From contig CAKZTM010000006.1 of assembly GCA_937920555.1 (NCBI GenBank), forward strand, positions 23,095-87,094: a DNA stretch of 64,000 nt, written 5' to 3'. The notes under the pieces are model-generated. The model made no database searches. It saw only the letters and a list, made by a program, of their open reading frames with translations, and was not told the origin of the DNA. The position numbers were made by a program, and so were the translations under genes. Shown in pieces: positions 9,321 to 18,806 of this stretch; position 1 is the stretch's first letter, and each line of letters opens with the position of its first letter. The DNA comes from an uncultured Paracoccaceae bacterium. GTDB lineage: Bacteria > Pseudomonadota > Alphaproteobacteria > Rhodobacterales > Rhodobacteraceae.

Positions 9321-10259
9321 TCACAACCTGCGCAAAGAAACCTGTTCGACCAGATGATCTTTGCCTTTGCGCAAAATCAGATTGGCCCGAGACCGCGTGG
9401 GCAGGATGTTCTTTTGCAAATTGACCAGATTGATGGTCCCCCACAAATCATTGGCGGTGCGTGCCGCCGCCTCGTCGGTCAACTCCGCGTATTTATGGAA
9501 AAATGAGGACGGATCGGCAAAGGCGGTTTGGCGCAAACCCATGAACCGCGATATATACCAGTCGTGGATCAGGGGTGTTGGCGCATCCACATAGATCGAG
9601 AAATCAAAATAGTCAGACGCCACCGGTGTGGGGCCCAACCGTTTGCCCAATTGCGGGGTTTGCAACACGTTCAACCCCTCAAAGATCAAGATATCAGGCC
9701 GGTCTATGGTGATATTTTCCCCCGCCACCACATCATAGACCAAATGCGAATAGACAGGTGCTTTGACCTGCCCCTGCCCGGCCTTGATGTCGGATAAAAA
9801 CCGGATCATGGCCTTGCGGTCATAGCTTTCGGGAAAGCCCTTGCGGCGCATCAACCCGCGGTCCTCCAGCACCGCATTGGGATGCAAAAAACCGTCCGTG
9901 GTGATCAGATCCACCGACGGGCTGGAAGGCCAGCGGCGCATAAGTTCCTGCAACACCCGCGCAGTCGTGGATTTGCCCACCGCCACCGATCCCGCAATGC
10001 CAATGACAAACGGCGTCTTTTCACCCGTGAAGGACAGAAAATCCCGGCGTTCCTCGAACAGGCCCCGCATGGCCTCCACATGGCGCGACAACAAGCGCGA
10101 CAAGGGCAGGTAAATCCGCTCCGCTTCTGCCAAATCAAGATGATCGCCCAGAGAGCGCAGCCGCTTGACCTCATCTGCGGTCAGGGACATGGGCGTGCTG
10201 GCCCGCAATTGCGCCCAATCGTCAGCCCCAAACTCTACATATCGGGAAGGCGCAGCCAT
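9321..10259 (-). CDS. coaA: Type I pantothenate kinase
   Basis: [41 protein letters not shown]. Confidence 0.96.
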   Translation of the reverse strand: MAAPSRYVEFGADDWAQLRASTPMSLTADEVKRLRSLGDHLDLAEAERIYLPLSRLLSRHVEAMRGLFEERRDFLSFTGEKTPFVIGIAGSVAVGKSTTARVLQELMRRWPSSPSVDLITTDGFLHPNAVLEDRGLMRRKGFPESYDRKAMIRFLSDIKAGQGQVKAPVYSHLVYDVVAGENITIDRPDILIFEGLNVLQTPQLGKRLGPTPVASDYFDFSIYVDAPTPLIHDWYISRFMGLRQTAFADPSSFFHKYAELTDEAAARTANDLWGTINLVNLQKNILPTRSRANLILRKGKDHLVEQVSLRRL

Positions 10260-10262
10260 CGT

Positions 10263-11060
10263 TCAGGCGCTATGCGCCCCGTCGGCCAGCTCTTTGACGA
10301 AAGCCAAAACCTCCGCCGCACTGTCGCCGCGCCCGATCCGGTCGACAATGGCAGAGCCCACAACCGCCCCATCAGCCACACCCGCAATCGACTTGGCATT
10401 ATCCGCCGTCTTGATCCCGAACCCCACACAGACAGGCAAGCCGGAGGCCGCTTGAATGCGCGCCACATCAGGGGCCACGTCATCCGCATTGGCCGAAGCC
10501 GCCCCGGTAATCCCGGTAATGGCCACATAATACACAAAACCCGATGTGTTCTCCAAAACCTTGGGCAGACGCTTGGCATCGGTCGTTGGCGTGGCCAGCC
10601 GGATGAAATTCAGCCCCGCCCCATTGGCAGGCACGCACAGCTCGTCGTCTTCCTCGGGGGGCAGATCAACCACAATCAAACCGTCGACCCCCGCCTCGAC
10701 CGCAGCGGTCAAAAACGCCTCGACCCCCATGTGATAGATCGGATTGTAATAGCCCATGAACACAATCGGCGTCGCGGTGTCGTCTTTGCGAAATTCCCGA
10801 ACCATCTCAAGGGTCTTGTCCAAGGTCATGCCGCCATCCAGCGCCCGTTGCCCGGCCAGCTGAATGGTTGGCCCGTCCGCCATAGGGTCCGTGAAGGGGA
10901 TGCCCAACTCGATAATATCAGCCCCCGCAGCCGGCAGGCCCTTCATAACCTCAAGAGAGGTCTCATAGGTGGGATCACCGGCCATGGTAAAGGTCACAAA
11001 AGCCTTGCGGCCCTCCGCCTTTAACTGCGCAAACCTGTCATCAATCCGGGTCATCACCAC
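10263..11060 (-). CDS. trpA: Tryptophan synthase alpha chain
   Basis: [47 protein letters not shown]. Confidence 0.96.
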   Translation of the reverse strand: MVMTRIDDRFAQLKAEGRKAFVTFTMAGDPTYETSLEVMKGLPAAGADIIELGIPFTDPMADGPTIQLAGQRALDGGMTLDKTLEMVREFRKDDTATPIVFMGYYNPIYHMGVEAFLTAAVEAGVDGLIVVDLPPEEDDELCVPANGAGLNFIRLATPTTDAKRLPKVLENTSGFVYYVAITGITGAASANADDVAPDVARIQAASGLPVCVGFGIKTADNAKSIAGVADGAVVGSAIVDRIGRGDSAAEVLAFVKELADGAHSA

Positions 11061-11170
11061 ACCTCAATTCTACGATTGCCTCCATTTGCGCGACAGATCA
11101 GGGAAAATCAAGCCTTGACCCTTGCAAGCCTCCGACTTACCGAACCCCAAACCAGCTCAAGGACAAGATC

Positions 11171-12268
11171 ATGGGTTTCAAAACAGGTATCGTGGGCCTT
11201 CCCAATGTGGGCAAATCAACGCTGTTTAATGCGTTGACCAGAACCGCTGCTGCACAAGCGGCGAATTTTCCATTTTGCACCATCGAGCCCAATGTGGGCG
11301 AAGTCTCTGTCCCCGATCCGCGTCTGGACACGCTGGCCAAGATCGCAGGCTCCAAACAGATCATCCCCACGCGCATGACATTTGTTGATATTGCCGGTCT
11401 GGTGAAAGGCGCCTCCAAGGGCGAGGGCTTGGGCAACCAGTTCCTCGCCAATATTCGCGAATGCGACGCCATTGCCCATGTGCTGCGCTGCTTTGAGGAT
11501 GATGACGTGACCCATGTGGATGGCCGCGTTGATCCGATTGCAGATGCCGAAACCATCGAGACTGAGCTGATGCTGGCCGATCTGGAAAGCATCGAGAAGC
11601 GCATGGCCAATTTGGTGCGCAAGCTCAAGGGCGGCGATAAGGAGGCCAAAGAACAGGCCGATTTGCTGGACCGCGCCAAGGCCGCTTTGGAAGAGGGCCA
11701 ACCGGCCCGCACCGTGGAGGTGGCCCCTGAAGAGCAAAAGTCGTGGAAAATGTTGCAGCTTTTGACCTCGAAGCCGATCCTTTACGTGTGCAATGTGGAA
11801 GAGGCGAATGCCGCTTCGGGCAATGCCCACTCCGCGCGGGTGGCTGAGATGGCCGCAAGCCAAGGGGCCGGGTCGGTTGTCATTTCTGCGGCCATTGAGG
11901 AAGAGATCGCACAACTGGACGCAGATGAAGCTGAGATGTTTTTGTCCGAGATGAACCTGGATGAGCCCGGCCTCGACCGGGTGATCAAGGCAGGCTACGC
12001 CCTTTTGGACCTGCAAACTTACTTCACCGTTGGCCCCAAAGAGGCCCGCGCCTGGACCATCGCGCGCGGCACCGCAGCCCCGCAAGCGGCGGGCGTGATC
12101 CACGGTGATTTTGAACGCGGCTTTATTCGCGCCGAAACCATCGCCTATGACGATTTTGTCGCCCATAATGGCGAGCAAGGCTCCAAAGAGGCGGGCAAGA
12201 TGCGCGCCGAAGGCAAGGCTTACGTGGTCAAAGACGGCGACGTGCTGCACTTCTTGTTCAACACCTAA
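11171..12268 (+). CDS. ychF: Redox-regulated ATPase/GTPase YchF
   Basis: GIVGLPNVGKSTLFNALT; DIAGLVKGASKGEGLGNQFL; C-terminal TGS-type end. Confidence 0.97.
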   Translation: MGFKTGIVGLPNVGKSTLFNALTRTAAAQAANFPFCTIEPNVGEVSVPDPRLDTLAKIAGSKQIIPTRMTFVDIAGLVKGASKGEGLGNQFLANIRECDAIAHVLRCFEDDDVTHVDGRVDPIADAETIETELMLADLESIEKRMANLVRKLKGGDKEAKEQADLLDRAKAALEEGQPARTVEVAPEEQKSWKMLQLLTSKPILYVCNVEEANAASGNAHSARVAEMAASQGAGSVVISAAIEEEIAQLDADEAEMFLSEMNLDEPGLDRVIKAGYALLDLQTYFTVGPKEARAWTIARGTAAPQAAGVIHGDFERGFIRAETIAYDDFVAHNGEQGSKEAGKMRAEGKAYVVKDGDVLHFLFNT

Positions 12269-12311
12269 AGCGACCCCCAAAAACGGGCAGGCTCAAAGCC
12301 GCGGCTAAACC

Positions 12312-12346
12312 TTAACAACTGTGCTACTGCGCTAGCACAGTAGTGC
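12312..12346. repeat. Intergenic element copy 2
   Basis: Identical to copy 1 over 32 nt. Confidence 0.9.
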
Positions 12347-12352
12347 CGCGCT

Positions 12353-13573
12353 CTAGCCCAACAAAAGCTCTTTCATCATCAACGCAAGTGATGCCGCAAT
12401 CAGCGCCAAAGCGCCCCATTTGCCCAAGCCCATACCGTCCCAATAGACCCGCCACCCGGACAACTCGACCCCCTCCAGCTTGGCCCGCCGAACCCCCATG
12501 CGCTTGGCAAAAATGGCCGCCCCCAAAAGCGGCAAAGCGGTCAGCATCACCCCAAAGACCAGCCACACACCCTTTGACCACATCCCGCCCCAATAGCCCC
12601 AATGGATCGGGTCAACCGCCTCCGAGACACGCTGATGAAGGCTCAAATCTTCGCCCCTGTGGGATGCAATCACCTCAAGCGTTTCGGGATGAAGATAGAC
12701 CATATTGGCCCGCTCCCGCACCAAAACCGCATCCATGTCGCCCTCTATGCGGACCGGCTGCACACGGGTGCGCGGCAACAATAGCGCCTTGATTTTCAGA
12801 TCGGGATAGACACCGTAGGCGATCTCTAACATGGCGGCCACCTTGTCCTCGCTCATGTCAGCGGGCTGGCGTGCCTCGCGCGGCTCGGTATTGACGTTTT
12901 GCGCCAAAGGCGGTGCGTCCAGATTGAGCGTCTCGGCAAAATAATAAAGCGTGGTCAAACTGACCATCAACACAAACGGGATCGACCACGCGCCCAACAA
13001 CCTGTGCAGATCACTGAACATCGCCCGCTTGCTGCCGCCAAAGCGGGGCAAGGTTACAAAACTTTTCCAAAACCGGGGCAACAGGAATATCCCCGCAATC
13101 AAACTGGCGGTCAGCGCCAACGAGAACACGGTGACAATCATGATCCCGGCCTTGGTGGGGATAAACAACCGCGTGTGCAGCTCGCCGATGGTCTCGTGAA
13201 AACTGTGCGAGGACGTATCCCCCAAAGCCACACCCGAATAAGGATCGACCCATAAAAACCGCGTCTTGCCGCCTTTGACCAAATACCCGACCTGATCGGC
13301 CATCCACGGATCGTCACGCCGGTAAATGCGCACAATGGTGTTGTCCGGGCGGGCCTCTTGGGCGGCACCGTAGACCTGCGAAAAGGCGATCTTCTCACGC
13401 CCGTCCGCTGACACACGCATCTCTTTGGTCAACAGCCAGTCAATCTCAGTGGCGAAAATGGCAAGAGTTCCGGTCAGAAAGATGAACGCAAATATAAGCG
13501 AACACCACAGACCCAAAAACGAATGTATCCAATGCCATGACAACAGTTTTGACAATACAGATTTCATGGCCAC
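12353..13573 (-). CDS. PepSY-associated TM helix domain protein
   Basis: MKSVLSKLLSWHWIHSFLGLWCSLIFAFIFLTGTLAIFATEID; FHETIGELHTRLF; multiple TM segments. Confidence 0.85.
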   Translation of the reverse strand: MAMKSVLSKLLSWHWIHSFLGLWCSLIFAFIFLTGTLAIFATEIDWLLTKEMRVSADGREKIAFSQVYGAAQEARPDNTIVRIYRRDDPWMADQVGYLVKGGKTRFLWVDPYSGVALGDTSSHSFHETIGELHTRLFIPTKAGIMIVTVFSLALTASLIAGIFLLPRFWKSFVTLPRFGGSKRAMFSDLHRLLGAWSIPFVLMVSLTTLYYFAETLNLDAPPLAQNVNTEPREARQPADMSEDKVAAMLEIAYGVYPDLKIKALLLPRTRVQPVRIEGDMDAVLVRERANMVYLHPETLEVIASHRGEDLSLHQRVSEAVDPIHWGYWGGMWSKGVWLVFGVMLTALPLLGAAIFAKRMGVRRAKLEGVELSGWRVYWDGMGLGKWGALALIAASLALMMKELLLG

Positions 13574-13720
13574 CTTTTAAGATTCGCAAACACCCCTCCA
13601 TTAATCAAAAAATCCCTGCAAACAAAAGCCGCATGCGACCTGCCGTAACGACCGATTGATCTAGCAAGGCCGGGGTTCTACCTTCGCCCGCAGAATCATC
13701 ATGATGTTCAGGAGACAGAT

Positions 13721-14407
13721 ATGGCGCAGTACGTGATCGACACCCCTGCGGTCGTTGGCATTCCCGTGGCGGGCTCAGATGCCAGCTTTCCCGTGAGGCG
13801 GGTTTATTGCATCGGTCGCAACTATGCCGCACATGCCGTCGAGATGGGTCATGATCCAAATCGTGAGGCGCCGTTTTTCTTCCAAAAGAACCCCAATAAT
13901 TTGGACCCCTCCGGCACCTTCCCATACCCGCCCCACTCCAATGATGTGCACCATGAAATAGAGATGCTGGTGGCACTGAAATCCGGCGGCACCAATATCG
14001 CGCCGGACCGGGCCTTGGACCATGTGTTCGGCTATGGATTGTCCTTGGACATGACCCGCCGTGATCTTCAGGGGGAGCAAAAGAAAATGGGGCGGCCTTG
14101 GGAAATTGGCAAAGCCTTTGAGCGCTCTGCGCCGTGCGGCCCGCTTCACAAAGCATCCGACATTGGCCATTTGGATCAGGGGCGCGTTGAGCTGAAAGTC
14201 AACGGCGCGCTTCGCCAAGAAGGCGATTTGAACCAGATGATCTGGAAAGTCCCTGAGATGATTTCCTATCTGTCGGACTATTTCGAGCTGGCCGCCGGCG
14301 ACGTTATCATGTCGGGCACCCCTGCGGGTGTCGCTGCTGTGCAAAAAGGCGATGTGATGGCCATGCGCATCGAGGGCTTGGGCGAAATGGAGGTCAAAGT
14401 CGTGTGA
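13721..14407 (+). CDS. Fumarylacetoacetate hydrolase family protein
   Basis: VYCIGRNYAAHAVEMG; DVIMSGTPAGVAAVQKGDV. Confidence 0.93.
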   Translation: MAQYVIDTPAVVGIPVAGSDASFPVRRVYCIGRNYAAHAVEMGHDPNREAPFFFQKNPNNLDPSGTFPYPPHSNDVHHEIEMLVALKSGGTNIAPDRALDHVFGYGLSLDMTRRDLQGEQKKMGRPWEIGKAFERSAPCGPLHKASDIGHLDQGRVELKVNGALRQEGDLNQMIWKVPEMISYLSDYFELAAGDVIMSGTPAGVAAVQKGDVMAMRIEGLGEMEVKVV

Positions 14408-14594
14408 GCTTTGCAAAAGAACTCCGGGCAAGACCCGCCGCACCGGCGACAGGGCGTTAACACTTTATAAATAATTGCCCCTGAAAACCACGCATATCTT
14501 GGGAAAATGGCTAAAAAACAAAGGCTTAGATATGCGCCAATGACCATCAAAAAAACGGTTGTAAATCAGATGTTTACGGCTTAATTCCGGTGGT

Positions 14595-14686
14595 GGGCAG
14601 GTGGCCGAGTGGCTGAAGGCGCTCCCCTGCTAAGGGAGTAGGCGGGTTGAACCGTCTCGAGGGTTCGAATCCCTTCCTGCCCGCCA
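14595..14686 (+). tRNA. tRNA-Ser (anticodon GCT at 14629-14631), CCA encoded
   Basis: Acceptor GGGCAGG/CCTGCCC, anticodon stem CTCCC/GGGAG, long variable arm, GGTTCGAATCC T-arm, 3' CCA. Confidence 0.95.
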
Positions 14687-14840
14687 CAAACGCTTTCGAT
14701 AGAACGCGGCGGCAATTCTTCAACGCGCTTAGCGGCAGTCGTTTGATAAAAACGACGAGAGCTATCGGTTTTAAAGCAAATCCCAATATGCCCAGCGAAA
14801 CGCTTTCGCAGAAAGCGGCGGCAATTCTTCATCGCCCAAA
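14687..14840. repeat. Direct repeat (two copies, about 40 nt) downstream of tRNA-Ser: AACGCTTTCG..AGAA.GCGGCGGCAATTCTTCA.CGC
   Basis: Copies at about 14687-14728 and 14797-14840. Confidence 0.75.
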
Positions 14841-14901
14841 GCGCCCTACGCCCATTCATCGCGCTAACGACTTGATATCGCCCCGAAACCGTGCAGATCA
14901 C

Positions 14902-15858
14902 TCAAACCTTTGAGCGACAGGCATTTCCTGCCCGTCGAAAGTCCGCCGGGGTTTGCCCCGTCTCTTTCTTGAACGCACGGGTAAAGGCAGAATCTGACGC
15001 GTAGCCCGCACTCTCGGCGGCGTCGGTCAGCGATGTGTTGTCCTGTTGCAGGATCCTCTTGGCAATCTCCATCCGCCACGATGTCACATATTCCATCGGG
15101 GACATCAGCATCAGTTTTTGGAATTGCACAGCAAACCCGGTGCGCGACATGCCAGCCGCATTGGCAAGCGCCTCAACGGTCCATTTCGCGGCAGGCGCTT
15201 TGTGAAACGCGTCCAGCGCGCGGGCAAGGTTCTTGTCAGAAAAAGCCCCCAAAGCCCAGTTTTTGGCGTCACCGCTCTCGATGAAACTTCGAATGGCCTG
15301 CGCAAGAATGGCCTCAGACATCTTTAGCGCAATCAGATCGCCCCCCAATTTGCGCCCGCCCGTTTCGCCGCCGATCACCCGCAACGTGGCCTCCATCCAT
15401 CGCCCGGCGTCTTCGCCGTAGTTGGTCAGATGAATGAGGGGGGGCAAACGCTCCATCAGGATGTGCCGGGAGTTTGGCTCAAAGGAGAAATGGCCGCAAA
15501 TCAGCTGGGTTTCGCTTTGCGGCTCTTCACCGCCATAAACAAGAACCCCCGACCCGTCAAAACCGGACTTCTCCAACACCACATCCAAAGGCAAGACCGT
15601 CCGCTCGGGGGTTTGACCACTGTAAAGATCGTGAGAGGCCCCATGCGGAATGATGACAAGATCCCCTTGGGCCAGCGAAAGCGGCTCCTCCACCCCGTCT
15701 ACTTTCACAAGGCAACTGCCCCGGTGGACAAAATGAAATCTGGCCACATTCTCATAGCTGGGGACGGCAACGCCCCATGGTTTCGTGAATGACGTCCGAA
15801 AGTACAACGTTCCACGCATCGACAGGTTGGTGAGAATATCACTGAGAAGATCAAGCAT
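14902..15858 (-). CDS. AraC-family transcriptional regulator with cupin N-terminal domain
   Basis: ANAAGMSRTGFAVQFQKLMLMSPMEYVTSWRMEIAKRIL...AGYASDSAFTRAFKKETGQTPADFRR. Confidence 0.92.
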   Translation of the reverse strand: MLDLLSDILTNLSMRGTLYFRTSFTKPWGVAVPSYENVARFHFVHRGSCLVKVDGVEEPLSLAQGDLVIIPHGASHDLYSGQTPERTVLPLDVVLEKSGFDGSGVLVYGGEEPQSETQLICGHFSFEPNSRHILMERLPPLIHLTNYGEDAGRWMEATLRVIGGETGGRKLGGDLIALKMSEAILAQAIRSFIESGDAKNWALGAFSDKNLARALDAFHKAPAAKWTVEALANAAGMSRTGFAVQFQKLMLMSPMEYVTSWRMEIAKRILQQDNTSLTDAAESAGYASDSAFTRAFKKETGQTPADFRRAGNACRSKV

Positions 15859-15994
15859 GACATATCATACCTCCTTGACCGAACCTGTACAGAGTTCTGA
15901 ACAATCTGCACAAAACTTGGAACGATCGAGCATGTCTCAATCTTAACCATTGGGCATACTCTTTCGTGTCGAAACAGCCAATGGAGCACCCAAA

Positions 15995-16519
15995 ATGAAG
16001 AAATTGATTTCCGCACTTGCTGTGGTCTTTGCCATGACCGGCATTCAGACGAACGCTCAGGAAGTCGCCGATATGAGCGACCTCGAATTTGCGCATATCG
16101 CATACACAGCCGACAATATCGACATCCGCTATGCGCATCTGGCACTGGCCCTGTCCACCAATCCCGACATCCATGAATTTGCCAACACGATGATCCGCGA
16201 TCATAACGCCGTGAACGAGGCGGCTCTGGGCTTGCTGGACAAACTTGGCGCGTCAGCCCAGGACAATGCGGTCAGTCAGTCGTTAAACGCAAATGCAGAA
16301 GAGATCATCGATGGTTTCGTCAAACTGCGCGGTGCAGAGTTTGATGCAGCCTATGCCGCCAATGAACTGGCCTATCATCAAGCGGTCAATGACCTCGTTG
16401 AAAACACGATGATCCCAAACATTGACAATGCCGAAGTGAAGGCGCTCTTCGTGCAGGGGCTTGAGATTTTCAAAGCCCATGAGACGCATGCCGAAAAGAT
16501 GGTCAAGGCGCTCCAGTAA
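15995..16519 (+). CDS. DUF4142-type secreted protein
   Basis: Signal peptide MKKLISALAVVFAMTGIQTNAQ; helical ferritin-like pattern (YAHLALALSTNPDIHEFANTMIRDHNAVNEAA). Confidence 0.8.
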   Translation: MKKLISALAVVFAMTGIQTNAQEVADMSDLEFAHIAYTADNIDIRYAHLALALSTNPDIHEFANTMIRDHNAVNEAALGLLDKLGASAQDNAVSQSLNANAEEIIDGFVKLRGAEFDAAYAANELAYHQAVNDLVENTMIPNIDNAEVKALFVQGLEIFKAHETHAEKMVKALQ

Positions 16520-16860
16520 TGCACAAAACCCATACACGTCGCAGCGTGATGGCAGGGGCGGCCGCATCAGCGGTCGTCCTGTCCGCCACACGAGTTGGTG
16601 CAGCAGAACCAACCGTTCATGAGGTCGCCATAAAAGCCTTCGAATTCGATCCCCCGCAGGTGCAGGCCCGTATCGGCGATAAGATACGCTGGACCAACCA
16701 TGACCTCGCCCCGCATACGGCAACCGCCGATGAGTTCGGGTGGGACACCGAAGAAATAACGAAAGGCGAGTCCGGCGAGATCATCGTCACAGAAGGCATG
16801 GAAACGTCATATTTTTGCGTATTCCACCAGCATATGAAGGGAACAATCGAAATCGTGTGA
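16519..16860 (+). CDS. Cupredoxin (amicyanin/pseudoazurin-like) copper-binding protein
   Basis: IRWTNHDLAPHTATA...TSYFCVFHQHMKGTIEIV type I Cu ligands; TAATG overlap with the preceding gene. Confidence 0.9.
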   Translation: MHKTHTRRSVMAGAAASAVVLSATRVGAAEPTVHEVAIKAFEFDPPQVQARIGDKIRWTNHDLAPHTATADEFGWDTEEITKGESGEIIVTEGMETSYFCVFHQHMKGTIEIV

Positions 16861-16939
16861 GCTTTCTAAAGGTGGTGCCCAGTCCCACCCCATGAGGGCC
16901 GACGAAACCGCGGTCGCAACGGCCCAACGCCTGTCCAGC

Positions 16940-17323
16940 TTACCCCAAATAATCAATGATCGGGCAGTCGGGCCGATTGTCCCCCCGGCACGCCCGGACC
17001 AAATGCTTCAACTCATCATGCAAAACCTGCAATTCGCGCTGCTTTTGCTCGATCTGCTCCAACCGCTTGGCCGCAAGTTTTTTGACATCCGCACTGGAAC
17101 GCGCATCGTTTTGGTATAGCCCGATCAACTCGCGGCTTTCCTCGATAGAGAACCCAAATTCGCGCGCCCGCCGGATAAAGGCCAGCCGCCGCACAGACGC
17201 CGCATCATAGGACCGGTATCCCGCCTCAGTGCGCCCGGCAGGGGCCACAAGCCCGATATCAGCATAATAGCGCACGGTTTTGACCGGCAACCCGGACGCT
17301 TTGGCGGCATGCGAAATATTCAT
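16940..17323 (-). CDS. MerR-family (CueR/HmrR-like) transcriptional regulator
   Basis: MNISHAAKASGLPVKTVRYYADIGLV; C-terminal CRGDNRPDCPI Cys pair typical of Cu(I)-sensing MerR proteins. Confidence 0.9.
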   Translation of the reverse strand: MNISHAAKASGLPVKTVRYYADIGLVAPAGRTEAGYRSYDAASVRRLAFIRRAREFGFSIEESRELIGLYQNDARSSADVKKLAAKRLEQIEQKQRELQVLHDELKHLVRACRGDNRPDCPIIDYLG

Positions 17324-17332
17324 CGGCGCTCC

Positions 17333-17363
17333 TATCGAAACCTTCCCGTAAAAGGATAGTTAA
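17333..17363 (-). promoter_or_regulatory. Candidate MerR/CueR-type operator-promoter with 19-bp spacer
   Basis: Minus strand TTAACT-ATCCTTTTACGGGAAGGTT-TCGATA, directly upstream of the merR start. Confidence 0.6.
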
Positions 17364-17390
17364 GCGCCAGAGCCGCTGGCCACAAGCCCC

Positions 17391-18536
17391 TCAAAGCCCA
17401 GAGACAAACTCGATCAAAGCCCGCTGGTCGAGCGCATGAAGACCCGAAAACGCCTCCCGCGATGCGGCCCCCTCCCCGCCATGCCACCCGATTGCCTCGC
17501 GGATATTTGCCGCCCGTCCATCATGCAACAAACGCCCCTGTGCGCCGGCAAGACCAATCAACGGGGCCGTGCGCCATTCGCCCGCCTCCACATCCCCTTG
17601 CGCAAAACCATCGGCCAAATCATCGCCCATGTGGTGCAACAACAGGTCTGAATAAATCGCCACATGACCGTCGCGCGTCTCCATGGCCGGACGGTGACAG
17701 GCCGCACAGCCAATGGACGTGAACAGCGCCAGCCCCTCAGGGTCGCCGGGACGCGCTTGGCCCAACTCGGCCACATAATCAGTCACCAAATCAATCACCG
17801 CCTCGGACAATTCAAACCCGCCCCCAAGCCCGTCACTGCCGTCCTGCAAGGCCACACAATCGGTTTGGCGCGCCGTGCAATCGCCCGCATGGACCGGGTA
17901 CCGCGCGCTCGACAGACCCAGATCAACCGCAAAGGCCGAGGCCACCTGATCCGCCAGCGTCACATGCTCCGCCTTCCAGCCAAAGCGCCCGATCCGAACC
18001 CCGTCCAGCCGAACCCGCCCACTGACACCATCCCCGTCCAAATCATCCGGGTCCGACAGCGCAAGCAGAGCAATATCGGTGACCTGCTCTATCATCCCGC
18101 GCCCGGCAAGGGTGGGCGCGCGGCGCAAACCCACCCGCGTGCCCGGCGCAAGCTCCGTGCCGTCCAGCGTCAATACCGGCACACCGTCGCGCAACATCAC
18201 CGATCCTTCCGGCGATAAGCCCGTGATCGCAGCGGTCTGCAATTGCTGCCCGTAATACGGATCGCCGCCGCCCAACCCGTCGCCAAATCGCGCCACAAGA
18301 CCGGTCGAACTAAAGCTGCCCGCCGCCTCATTGATCGCAACCGCGCCGCCACCGGGATGACAGGCCGCACAGGCGCGCGCATTGAAAAGCGGCCCCAACC
18401 CGTCCGTGGCCCGTGCGGATGACGGCGCTGGCACCCAAATGCGCTCAAACAACGCCTTGCCCATGTGCCGGTCAAGGCGCGTATCTGCGACCACCTGAGT
18501 GCCCAATAAGACAAAAAATGCTACTCTAAGATACAC
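17391..18536 (-). CDS. Di-heme cytochrome c peroxidase-like (thiol oxidoreductase, DUF1111 type)
   Basis: Two CXXCH motifs (CAACHPGGG, CAACHRPAM); signal-like N-terminus; GTG start. Confidence 0.88.
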   Translation of the reverse strand: MYLRVAFFVLLGTQVVADTRLDRHMGKALFERIWVPAPSSARATDGLGPLFNARACAACHPGGGAVAINEAAGSFSSTGLVARFGDGLGGGDPYYGQQLQTAAITGLSPEGSVMLRDGVPVLTLDGTELAPGTRVGLRRAPTLAGRGMIEQVTDIALLALSDPDDLDGDGVSGRVRLDGVRIGRFGWKAEHVTLADQVASAFAVDLGLSSARYPVHAGDCTARQTDCVALQDGSDGLGGGFELSEAVIDLVTDYVAELGQARPGDPEGLALFTSIGCAACHRPAMETRDGHVAIYSDLLLHHMGDDLADGFAQGDVEAGEWRTAPLIGLAGAQGRLLHDGRAANIREAIGWHGGEGAASREAFSGLHALDQRALIEFVSGL

Positions 18537-18738
18537 GCAAATTACCCATCATACCGCTGTTTGGATGCTCAATCAGATCGCAATGAAACATGCAATCGCC
18601 GGAGGTACCCGCCAGATCCGCAAGCTGCGGGCCAAGTGGCGGCGGGGTGAAATCCTCGCCAAACGCAAACCGGGCCGCTGTTGCCAGAGCTGTCGCTCCC
18701 AGTTCCCCCAGTGCCGGTCTTCTGTCGTATTCAATCAT
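18526..18738 (-). CDS. Small hypothetical protein (uncertain)
   Basis: 70-aa ORF overlapping the start of the di-heme gene by 11 nt; no recognised family. Confidence 0.3.
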   Translation of the reverse strand: MIEYDRRPALGELGATALATAARFAFGEDFTPPPLGPQLADLAGTSGDCMFHCDLIEHPNSGMMGNLRVS

Positions 18739-18757
18739 ATCATCCCCGACGCAAGTT

Positions 18758-18795
18758 CGCTCCCCGTGTCGGTGTGTGTACGCACACGGGGAGCG
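18758..18795. repeat. Perfect 12-bp inverted repeat CGCTCCCCGTGT...ACACGGGGAGCG
   Basis: Arms 18758-18769 and 18784-18795, 14-nt loop; no U-tract on either side. Confidence 0.85.
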
Positions 18796-18806
18796 GAAAA
18801 GTTGGA

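Noticed and set aside
9882-11024. 380-aa plus-strand ORF
   Set aside because: Antisense to coaA and trpA; low-complexity Arg/His/Gln-rich translation
11216-12280. 354-aa minus-strand ORF
   Set aside because: Antisense to ychF over its full length; no family signal
14581-14901. ORFs on minus strand over tRNA-Ser (GRKGFEPSRRFNPPT..., GGQEGIRTLETVQ...)
   Set aside because: Classic spurious translations across a tRNA-Ser gene
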